13,443 nt of DNA from Solirubrobacterales bacterium (GTDB taxonomy: Bacteria; Actinomycetota; Thermoleophilia; Solirubrobacterales; Solirubrobacteraceae): contig QHBV01000089.1 of assembly GCA_003244035.1 (NCBI GenBank), positions 13,627 through 27,069 on the forward strand, read 5' to 3'. Both the position numbers and the translations under genes were made by a program. Positions 6,875-12,881 of the stretch are shown here, in pieces. The number at the start of each line of letters is the position of its first letter. Positions within the stretch are counted from its first letter, which is position 1. Below the pieces are notes generated by a model. That model was not told the DNA's origin. It saw nothing but the letters and a program-made list of their open reading frames with translations, and searched no databases.

Positions 6875-7933
6875 GTGACCGCGCGGTGCGTCGCACACCT
6901 CGATATGGATGCCTTCTATGTCTCGGTCGAGCTGCGGCGCCGCCCCGAGCTGCGGGGGCTGCCGGTGATCGTCGCGGGCAGCGGGCCGCGAGCGGTTGTC
7001 ACCACCGCCTCCTACGAAGCCCGGCGCTTCGGCGTCGGCTCGGCGATGCCGGCGGCACGGGCTCGGCGACTGTGCCCTTCCGGGGTCTTCCTCGCGCCTG
7101 ACTTCACCTGCTACCGCGAGGCGTCGCGCGAGGTGATGGCGATCTTGCGCGCGCACGTGCAGACGGTCGAGGTCGTGGGGCTCGACGAGGCGTACCTCGA
7201 GCTCACCGGGCTGCCCGCGCCACACGCGACCATGCGCCTGCTCACCAGGGAGATCGAGCAGGCGACCGGACTGGGCTGCTCGGTTGGGATCGGTCCGAGC
7301 AGGCTCGTCGCCAAGGTGGCCTCCGATGCCGAGAAGCCGCGCGGCTTCGTCGTGCTCAGCCGCGGGCAGGCGTGCGAGCGGTTCGCGCCCGCAGGATGCG
7401 GGCTGGTGCCCGGGATCGGTCCGCGGACTGCCGAGCGCCTGCGCGCGATCGGGATCCATACGCTCGGCGCGCTCGCCGCCGCACCGGCGACGGGGCTCGC
7501 CGCCCACTTCGGGGTGCGGATGGCAGCCGAGCTGCAACGCCGGGCGCGCTTCGAGGACGCCGTCGCGGTGAGCGAGCAGCGCAAGGTGATCTCGGAATCG
7601 CGCGAGGTCACCTTCGACCGTGACATCAGCGATCCGGTGAAGCTCGAGCAGATCCTCGAAGGCCTCGTGCGGCGGCTGTGCGTGGCGCTGGTGCAGCAGC
7701 AGCGCCGCGGACGCACGATCGGCATCAAGATCCGGCTCGACGACTTCTCGACGCATACCCGCGCGCGCACGCTGGCGCAGGCGGTGAGCTCGGCCGACCG
7801 GGTCGGGGCGGTCGCGCTCGAGCTGCTGCATCGCTTCTCGCCGCCGCGCCCCGTTCGCCTGCTCGGGGTGCGCGTCGCCGGCCTGCGGGCCGGCGACGGT
7901 GGCGCTCAGGGTCAGCTCACGCTTCTCCCCTGA
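6875..7933 (+). CDS. dinB: DNA polymerase IV (Y-family translesion polymerase)
   Basis: Protein of 352 aa, standard DinB length. It copies past damaged template bases with low fidelity. The palm has HLDMDAFYVSVE with metal-binding Asp10 and steric-gate Tyr15, and VVGLDEAYLEL with Asp104 and Glu105 (canonical SIDEAYLD, so the leading Ser is Gly here). A helix-hairpin-helix thumb motif follows (GLVPGIGPRTAERLRAIGI), then the little-finger region (SREVTFDRDISD, GRTIGIKIRLDDFSTHTR). The C-terminal tail QLTLLP resembles the beta-clamp-binding peptide QLxLF. GTG start 7 nt after a TANNNT box. I see no LexA-type operator in the short upstream space, so SOS control is not evident. Confidence 0.95.
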   Translation: MTARCVAHLDMDAFYVSVELRRRPELRGLPVIVAGSGPRAVVTTASYEARRFGVGSAMPAARARRLCPSGVFLAPDFTCYREASREVMAILRAHVQTVEVVGLDEAYLELTGLPAPHATMRLLTREIEQATGLGCSVGIGPSRLVAKVASDAEKPRGFVVLSRGQACERFAPAGCGLVPGIGPRTAERLRAIGIHTLGALAAAPATGLAAHFGVRMAAELQRRARFEDAVAVSEQRKVISESREVTFDRDISDPVKLEQILEGLVRRLCVALVQQQRRGRTIGIKIRLDDFSTHTRARTLAQAVSSADRVGAVALELLHRFSPPRPVRLLGVRVAGLRAGDGGAQGQLTLLP

Positions 7934-7984
7934 GCCGATTGCGATGGTCGATCCCAAGTCGCACAGTCCCAAGCCGCCGATCGG

Positions 7985-8143
7985 CTAACGCTTAGCGGCC
8001 GCGACCCGGCCAAGGGTTTGGGCGTCGACCAGGTCGGCGATGATCGCGAGGTCCTTCACGTTGCTGGTGATCAGCGTCGCTCAATGGACATTGGCTGTTG
8101 CCGCGATCGCGAGATCGGCGACCCATCTGCGAGGTTTCTCGCG
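7985..8143 (-). pseudogene. VapC-like PIN-domain toxin, C-terminal remnant with nonsense codon
   Basis: The minus-strand frame gives REKPRRWVADLAIAATANVH, a TGA at 8081-8083, then ATLITSNVKDLAIIADLVDA and a TAG at 7985-7987. This matches the C-terminal third of VapC-type PIN RNases, where xADLxIAATAxxHGATLxTxNxxDF is typical and carries the C-terminal acidic metal ligands (the Asp in ADL and the Asp in VKD). The TGA stands where HGATL expects Gly (GGA to TGA, one base). Roughly the first 80 residues of a normal 130-residue toxin are absent, so the remnant abuts the antitoxin fragment at about 8143-8150. It cannot make an active toxin. Confidence 0.68.
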
Positions 8144-8286
8144 GCAACCCACGTTCGGGCACGTACGGGTCCGAGCTGCGCCACCGGCCTGCCTGACACC
8201 GTGATCGTGAAGTCCTCGCCGGTCTCCGCGCGGCGCAACACATCTCCGACGTTGTTACGAAGCTCCTTCTGCGGGATCGTGACCAC
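8071..8286 (-). pseudogene. Phd/YefM/VapB-like antitoxin, N-terminal part with aberrant tail
   Basis: GTG start at 8286. Residues 1-46 (MVTIPQKELRNNVGDVLRRA, then ETGEDFTITVSGRPVAQLGP) match Phd/YefM-type antitoxins, which bind their own operator through this N-terminal domain. After RTW (about residue 46) the sequence is no longer antitoxin-like: the frame enters toxin DNA out of phase and stops at 8071-8073, giving 71 aa. The toxin-binding C-terminus is therefore lost. The protein could still be made and bind DNA, since its promoter and palindromic operator look intact; that is inference. Confidence 0.72.
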
Positions 8287-8293
8287 GCCCCGT

Positions 8294-8323
8294 GCGGTAG
8301 CAGGACTGCTACCAGGTTGACAA
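8294..8323 (-). promoter_or_regulatory. Promoter of the TA remnant (-35 TTGTCA, -10 TACCGC)
   Basis: On the minus strand TTGTCA (8318-8323) and TACCGC (8294-8299) are separated by 18 nt. The -10 ends 7 nt before the GTG at 8286, the same distance as at other genes here. The last base of the -10 departs from TANNNT. Confidence 0.4.
8296..8313. promoter_or_regulatory. Palindromic operator of the antitoxin gene
   Basis: GGTAGCAG (8296-8303) and CTGCTACC (8306-8313) form a perfect 8-bp inverted repeat around a 2-nt centre. It fills the space between the -35 and -10 boxes and overlaps the -10. That is where Phd/VapB-type antitoxins usually bind to repress their own operon. Confidence 0.6.
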
Positions 8324-8334
8324 CGGCCCGTGGC

Positions 8335-9105
8335 TCAGTAGATGGTCGTGGCGAGCCGGCGGCGGTACTCGCGCGCGAGCGGGTGCTCGGTGCCGAGCTC
8401 GTCGAGGATGCCGACGATCACCCGACGGATGTCCTCTCGAGCGCCGTCGGAGCTCGACAGCGCTCCCAGCAGCAGCTCGAGCGCGCGCTCGTGCGCGCCG
8501 GCGTCGAGCGCGGCGAACGCCTCGCGCAGGTCGGGGGCTCCTGGTTGGCCGGGCGTGGGTTGCCCGGGGGCGCTTGCCGCCCGCTCGAGCGTGACCCGCG
8601 CGACCAGCCCGTCCGCGGTGAAGCTCGCTGGTACACGCGCGAGGATCTCGAGCGCTTCGGCGGGCTCGCCGCGGCCGTGCAGGATCCGCGCAAGCGGCAC
8701 GGCGGCATCGGACCTGGTCGGCTCGAGCTCGAGCGCGCGCCGCAGCGACTCTTCGTCGCCGCGGGCGACCAGCGCGTCGGCGTCGGAGGGCAGCAGCGCG
8801 TCGAGGAAGGAATCGACGGCGGCCGGCGGCTTGGCGCCGGTGAACTCCGCGGCCACCTTGCCGTCGCGGAACGCCTTGACCGCTGGGATGCCACGGATCC
8901 CGAAGGTGCGGACCAGCCTGGGGTTGGCATCGGCGTCGATCTTGGCGAGCTCGAGCTTGCCGGCGCGCGCGGCCACGGCGCGCTCGAGCACCGGCCCGAG
9001 CTGCACGCACGGGCCACACCACTGCGCCCAGAAGTCGACGACGACCGGGAGAGTGTGCGAGCGGTCGATCACCGCAGCTTGGAAGGTGCCCTCAGAGACG
9101 TCCAT
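8335..9105 (-). CDS. Thioredoxin-TPR protein, CnoX/YbbN-like
   Basis: Protein of 256 aa. Residues 1-105 form a thioredoxin fold with the active site WCGPC (29-33) in VVVDFWAQWCGPC and the cis-proline loop GIPAV (Pro74). Residues from about 110 onward are helical repeats (ADALVARGDEESLRRALELEP, AAVPLARILHGRGEPAEALEIL, REAFAALDAGAHERALELLL) like the TPR part of YbbN/CnoX. In known CnoX proteins this combination protects client proteins and works with chaperonins; that role here is by homology only. The true start is the ATG at 9105: the frame stays open further upstream, but only into arginine/proline-rich antisense of the hydrolase gene. TACCAT lies 7 nt before this ATG. Confidence 0.9.
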   Translation of the reverse strand: MDVSEGTFQAAVIDRSHTLPVVVDFWAQWCGPCVQLGPVLERAVAARAGKLELAKIDADANPRLVRTFGIRGIPAVKAFRDGKVAAEFTGAKPPAAVDSFLDALLPSDADALVARGDEESLRRALELEPTRSDAAVPLARILHGRGEPAEALEILARVPASFTADGLVARVTLERAASAPGQPTPGQPGAPDLREAFAALDAGAHERALELLLGALSSSDGAREDIRRVIVGILDELGTEHPLAREYRRRLATTIY

Positions 9106-9112
9106 TGCGGTG

Positions 9113-9118
9113 ATGGTA
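9113..9118 (-). promoter_or_regulatory. -10 box TACCAT for the thioredoxin gene
   Basis: TACCAT on the minus strand fits TANNNT and ends 7 nt before the ATG at 9105. It overlaps the candidate -10 box of the divergent hydrolase gene by 2 bp. Confidence 0.5.
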
Positions 9119-9122
9119 GAAC
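9117..9122 (+). promoter_or_regulatory. Extended -10-like box TAGAAC for the hydrolase gene
   Basis: TGG-TAGAAC on the plus strand ends 6 nt before the GTG at 9129. The final T of TANNNT is C, but the TGn extension is present. It shares bases with the divergent box at 9113-9118. Confidence 0.35.
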
Positions 9123-9128
9123 CCTCGC

Positions 9129-9956
9129 GTGGTGGAGCGTGTGGTCGAGCGGGCGGGCGTGGCGCTGGCCGTGGAGCAGACGGGGGAGGGAGCACCCGTC
9201 GTGCTGCTCCATGGGCTGACGGCGACCCGCCGCTACGTGGTGATGGGATCGAGTGCGCTAGCGCGTACTGGCCACCGAGTCGTCGCTTACGACGCCCGCG
9301 GTCACGGTCGCTCCTCGCCGGCTGCTGTTCCCGGCGCCTACACCTATCCCGAGCTCGCGTTCGACCTGAACGCCGTGCTCGACGCGCTCGGGGTCGAGCG
9401 CGCGGTGCTCGGTGGCGCGTCGATGGGGGCGCACACGGCACTGGCGCTCGCCCTGCTCGCCCCCGAGCGAGTCGCAGGGCTGGTCGTCATAACACCCTCA
9501 TATGAACCCAGGAGCGCTGAGGACCCCGATCGCCTGGCGCGCTGGGATGCGCTCGCTTGCGGGTTGCGAAGCGGGGGGGTCGAGGGGTTTCTCGCCGCCT
9601 ACGGCGAGCCGCCGGTGCCGCCACGGTGGCGGGAAACCGTGTTGAAGGTGATTCGGCAGCGGCTCGCGCTGCACGAGCACCTCGAGGCTGTGGCCGATGC
9701 GCTGCAGGGGGTGCCGCGCTCGCGCCCGTTCGCCACGATCGACGAGCTGGGGTCGATCGCCGTGCCCGTCGCGGTCATCGCCAGCGGCGACGAGGTCGAC
9801 CCCGATCACCCCCAAGCGATCGGCGAGGCGTACGCGGCGGCGATCCCCGGCGCACGGCTGATCACCGACGAGCCGGGGCGCTCACCGATCGCGTGGCAGG
9901 GGAGCCAGCTGTCGAAGGTGATCGCGGCGGTGGCGGCTCGAGCGGCGCTGGAGTGA
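9129..9956 (+). CDS. Alpha/beta-hydrolase fold protein with no obvious catalytic His
   Basis: Protein of 275 aa with the alpha/beta-hydrolase fold. It shows the oxyanion-region HG (VVLLHGL, 28-29), YDARGHGRSS (54-63) and the nucleophile elbow GASMG (Ser98). After VAVIASGDEVDPDHP (Asp221 or Asp224 as the acid) the C-terminus reads DEPGRSPIAWQGSQLSKVIA. Family members usually have a catalytic His in a GHxP-like motif at this point; here the residue after Gly is Arg. His227 in PDHP is the nearest alternative but is oddly placed. Activity is therefore uncertain. GTG codons at 9129, 9132 and 9141 are all possible starts; the first best fits the -10 spacing. Confidence 0.88.
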   Translation: MVERVVERAGVALAVEQTGEGAPVVLLHGLTATRRYVVMGSSALARTGHRVVAYDARGHGRSSPAAVPGAYTYPELAFDLNAVLDALGVERAVLGGASMGAHTALALALLAPERVAGLVVITPSYEPRSAEDPDRLARWDALACGLRSGGVEGFLAAYGEPPVPPRWRETVLKVIRQRLALHEHLEAVADALQGVPRSRPFATIDELGSIAVPVAVIASGDEVDPDHPQAIGEAYAAAIPGARLITDEPGRSPIAWQGSQLSKVIAAVAARAALE

Positions 9957-9978
9957 GCCGCGGTGGTTCACGCATCAC

Positions 9979-9984
9979 TAGTAT
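9979..9984 (+). promoter_or_regulatory. -10 box TAGTAT for the VOC gene
   Basis: TAGTAT fits TANNNT and ends exactly 7 nt before the GTG at 9992, in the 35-bp gap after the hydrolase stop. It suggests a promoter independent of the hydrolase gene. Confidence 0.55.
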
Positions 9985-9991
9985 CAACGCC

Positions 9992-10351
9992 GTGATCACC
10001 AAGCTCGACTTCGTCGGCATCCCGTCCCGTGACGCCGAGCGCTCGCGGAGCTTCTACATCGAGACGCTCGGCTTACGACCGGATGAGCACGGGCGCTTCG
10101 AGTTCTGGATCGGGGAGACTTGCTTCGGTATCTGGGAGCCCGAGCGACTCGGCATGCCCTTCGCTCCGCAGAAGAACGCACATCCCGCGCTGCACGTTGA
10201 GGACATAGCGGCCGCTCGCGCCGAGCTCGAGGCCAAGGGCGTGGTTTTCGCCGGCGAGACGTTGGACACGGGGGTCTGCCACATGGCGCTCTTCACCGAC
10301 CCGGACGGCAACGATCTGATGCTGCATCATCGCTACGCCTCCACCGACTGA
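9992..10351 (+). CDS. VOC-family (glyoxalase/dioxygenase-fold) protein
   Basis: Protein of 119 aa made of two beta-alpha-beta-beta-beta units. The first has ITKLDFVGIPSRDAERSRSFYIETLGL, then FEFWIGETCFGIWEP. The second has HPALHVEDIAAARAELEAKGV, then CHMALFTDPDGNDLMLHHRY. FxDPDGNxxxLxHH is the typical closing motif of VOC enzymes. The substrate is not predictable, and the strand residues for metal binding (such as His64/His68 and the C-terminal acids) cannot be assigned with certainty. The GTG at 9992 is chosen because homology begins there and TAGTAT lies 7 nt before it; the same frame runs further upstream but only as a shadow of the hydrolase gene. Confidence 0.87.
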   Translation: MITKLDFVGIPSRDAERSRSFYIETLGLRPDEHGRFEFWIGETCFGIWEPERLGMPFAPQKNAHPALHVEDIAAARAELEAKGVVFAGETLDTGVCHMALFTDPDGNDLMLHHRYASTD

Positions 10352-10540
10352 GCGCTTGCCCGGTCGCGCGGGAGCAACCGGCTGTCGCGCGCATCGTTGG
10401 CCTGTAGGACGACGATCGAATGACAGCTCCCTGAAGGCTCGCAGACCGTCGGCGGGTTCGATGAACATGGATCAACGCAGCATGGCGGATGGTCGCATGT
10501 GATCAGGGGAGTCGTGGGACGGGTGCTCGCCGCTGGGTGT

Positions 10541-10725
10541 AGCGCGCAGCAGCGCCCGTTGCTCGTCGACCGACAGCGCGCGTGGCGCCGCCTGCGCCAG
10601 CGACTCGCGCTTGACGTTGGCTGGCCCGAGCCCCAGGAAGCGGTGAAGTGGTCGACGGCAGCCAACGCAAGGTTGACCGAGGCTGGCCTCCAGCCCCGGT
10701 CGAGCTTCAGGTGGCGCTTGAAGTC
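10541..10725 (-). pseudogene. Tyrosine recombinase/integrase N-terminal fragment, frameshifted
   Basis: The minus strand encodes DFKRHLKLDRGWRPASVN, continuing as LALAAVDHF (10645-10725). A one-frame jump then gives RFLGLGPANVKRESLAQ and PRALSVDEQRALLRA (10541-10642). This is the SAM-like DNA-binding domain and the start of the catalytic domain of XerC/XerD-type recombinases. At the junction TTCACCGCTTC would read F-Y-R-F if one T were restored (TTC TAC CGC TTC), so a single deleted base explains the break. The catalytic R...HxxR...Y region is absent downstream, and the N-terminus is missing or unrecognisable. It is a dead relic of a mobile element or phage integrase. Confidence 0.7.
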
Positions 10726-11265
10726 CCGGGCGGGGTGATCGCGCGCCTGCGGCTCTGCCAGGGCCCCTCCGGGCCGGGGCGTGCGGCGAGCCAGGCGCCA
10801 TACGAGTTCACATGCGCGGCGTAGGGGTCCCGAGAAGTTTCGTACGGAAAACCGGGTTTGGGTCGACCACGCCCCTTGTCCCGCTGTCAAGGGCCAGGCG
10901 AGCTGCTTCATGTGGACTGGCTTGAGCTCTGGGCGGACGTTGCGGAGCGCCGTCGGGCCCCCGGGTCGTGGCCCGGGCGAATCGCTCGTCAGCGCTCCCG
11001 ACTGCCGGATCGGCATGGAGAAGCAGAACTCCTTCGACCGCGATTCGAGAGTGCCGCCGTCGTTCCGAAGCAAGCCTGAAGCGCCTCAAATCGACAGCGC
11101 GAGGCTTCCGCTCCGTCGGTGAGCGGCGCTCAGGTGGAACGGCGGTCGGATCTCCGGCCGTTAGAGCTATGCTCGTCGGCCGATGGAAGGGATGGTGAGG
11201 CGCCTGAGTTCGATGGCCGATACGGAGTCTCGCTGGGTCCGACGAGCGGATCGGGCTGCGGTTTC
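10726..11265. other. About 540 bp without a supportable gene
   Basis: Both strands have open frames, as expected at this GC content, but none shows a family motif or a plausible start. Minus-strand frames between about 10808 and 11089 read smoothly in pieces across two frames, which could be further decayed coding DNA from the same element as the recombinase fragment. A CCCGGG...CCCGGG hairpin lies at 10960-10977, with no T-rich tail. Confidence 0.4.
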
Positions 11266-12357
11266 GTGAGCCTCATTGCCGCTGAGGACGGTGGCCTGCC
11301 GGAGCATGTCCAGCCCAGGCCGCTTGGCGTAGCGATGATGGTTGTGATCGCAGGGCTGGTGGCAACGGTCGCGACGAGCATGCTGTCGATCGGGTTTGAC
11401 ATCCATCGACTCGCGGTGCTCAACCAGCACGGCGGACGTCTTAGCGCACAATGTCGGAGCGTTCGCCGCTGACGAGGCGAGCGCGCACGCGAGTGATAAC
11501 CAGACCGCGCTAGCAGCGATCTTCGAGCTGGGCACGCTCTTGGTGACGGCGGGCGGGTTTCTCGTGTGGTTCTACCGTGCCTATTCGAATCTCCCGCTGC
11601 TCGGGGTGAAGCACATGCGCTATCGGACCCCATGGGCAGTCGGCGCGTGGTTCATTCCGGTTCTCTCGATATTTCAACCGAAGCAGATGGCTAACGACAT
11701 CTGGCGCGGTAGCCACCCGGAGGATCCTTTCCACGAGCCTGACTGGACCCTCCCGTCACACCACTGCTCCATTACTGGTGGGCTGCGTTCCTGCTGTCAG
11801 GCGTTGTCAACCAGGTTGGCTGGTGGGGGCTGTGGGACGCAGGCCACACGGTTGCATCGCTGCGTCGAGCGACGTACGTCGATATCGCCTCGGGGGGAAT
11901 CTCGATCGTCGCCGCCGTGCTCGCTGCGACGGTCGTTTATCGGATCACGGAGCGCCAAGAGCAGAGGGCACTGGTTCGGCTGACAAGTGAGCCACCGGCG
12001 TTCTCGGCACTTAGGGCAGAAGAACTCGACGAGCCAATCGGGAACGAAACGGCCGGCCAACAGACACCGGGCACGGTGTGGCTGTGGCTCGTGCTGCTTC
12101 CGCTCGGCCTTGGCGCCTGGGTGCCCCTGAGGCTGGGCATCCGCGTGCGCAACACGCTCTGGTGCTTGCTTGGAGCAACCTGGTCGCTGATTACATTGGC
12201 TGGCTGGGTCGTCTCCGCCGCAGCCCACAAGAACAGCAGCTCTTCGAGCATCGGCGGCCTTCTAGTCCTGCTCGGCTGGGGTGCCGCGGGCATCACGACG
12301 CTCATAATCAGGCGCCGCTACATCGATCAGTACAGCATCGCCCGTACGCGTCCGTGA
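11266..12357 (+). pseudogene. DUF4328 multi-pass membrane protein, split by two frameshifts
   Basis: Three segments in alternating frames make one continuous protein. The first (about 11266-11440) has transmembrane helix VAMMVVIAGLVATVATSML. The second (about 11440-11752) has FLVWFYRAYSNLPLLGVKHM, then YRTPWAVGAWFIPVLSIFQP and a conserved W-R-G turn, the DUF4328 signature. The third (about 11753-12357) has HYWWAAFLLSGVVNQVGWW, IVAAVLAATVVYRIT and a C-terminal module with three more hydrophobic helices ending in RRRYIDQY. The first junction needs a +1 shift and the second looks like one lost base in ACCCTCCCG near 11750. The shifts cancel, so the final frame equals the first. GTG 11266 or ATG 11335 are possible starts. 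Function of DUF4328 is unknown. Confidence 0.72.
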
Positions 12358-12881
12358 CGCACGGGGCAAGATCGAGGGAGCTGCGCAGGGGGTGCGTCAG
12401 ACACGGCGGCCTCTCAGTGGCACCGCCGCTTCTCCTTGACCGGACAGCGGACGACCACTCGGGCACCGCCGAGACGGACGACCTTCGGCAGCGCGGCTCG
12501 TCCTCGCGGCCGCCGCCGCATTCCCCGCGGCAACCAGCACTGCAACGCCTCAGGATGGGTGGGCGGCGAGGCGCCGGTGCCGGCCTTATCGGCCGGTGGT
12601 CTCCTCGCCGCCTCCCGCCGAACCGGACGTGCGAGTTCCCCCGCACTCCATGAGCACATCGTGTGGGTTCGTTTCATGCGGCTCCTGTTGGAGGCTTTCG
12701 AGGTCGGGCTGTTCGTTGCGGCGGGCGCGCTGCGCGCGAACGCCGGTCGGGTCGGCCGTTTGCTCGATTGTCCACGGGGTAGGGATACGACGACGACGGC
12801 CGCGCTACCCGGTGACGGCGTTCACCTCACCCACGGAAGGTGCCGGGGAACCGGAATAGCCATGTGGTGTAACGAGCGAGC
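12358..12881. other. Gene-free stretch between DUF4328 and the right-edge gene
   Basis: 524 bp with no supportable protein-coding gene on either strand. Its only clear structure is the minus-strand hairpin pair at about 12557-12655, annotated separately. Short open frames overlapping it on both strands are arginine-rich and lack family motifs. Confidence 0.5.
12557..12655 (-). mobile_element. Group II intron 3'-end-like remnant (domains V and VI)
   Basis: Read on the minus strand, GTGCGGG-GGAA-CTCGCAC forms a 7-bp stem (one G-U pair) closed by a GNRA tetraloop. It is followed by the 2-nt CG bulge position and TCCGGTTC, the usual 3' strand of group II intron domain V. Next comes a domain VI-like hairpin: GGCGGCGAGG pairs perfectly with CCTCGCCGCC (plus 12603-12612 and 12562-12571), with an inner CCGGCC/GGCCGG stem, ending CACCC. 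The 5' strand of domain V should read about GAGCCGGA but reads CTCATGGA, so the catalytic AGC triad seems lost. No reverse transcriptase is present. This is likely a degenerate relic; a chance GC-rich hairpin is the alternative. Confidence 0.45.

Noticed and set aside
8317..8345. Plus-strand TTGACA (8317-8322) with TAGATG downstream as a promoter
   Set aside because: It would drive transcription antisense to the thioredoxin gene, and the -10 lacks the final T; the sequence is better explained as the minus-strand -35 TTGTCA of the antitoxin promoter.
9106..9441. N-terminal extension of the thioredoxin-TPR gene by 112 codons
   Set aside because: The extension is Arg/Pro-rich antisense of the hydrolase gene; the thioredoxin fold starts at the ATG at 9105.
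9557..9991. Upstream extension of the VOC gene
   Set aside because: The frame is open but overlaps the hydrolase gene and is Arg/Gly-rich; homology and the TAGTAT box point to the GTG at 9992.
10960..10977. CCCGGG-6 nt-CCCGGG hairpin as a terminator
   Set aside because: No T-rich tail on either strand and no gene ending nearby; such self-complementary GC motifs are common at this composition.
10333..11073. Minus-strand 246-codon open frame as an intact gene
   Set aside because: Only residues near its middle match a recombinase, and the match continues in another frame, so the long frame itself is not a real protein.
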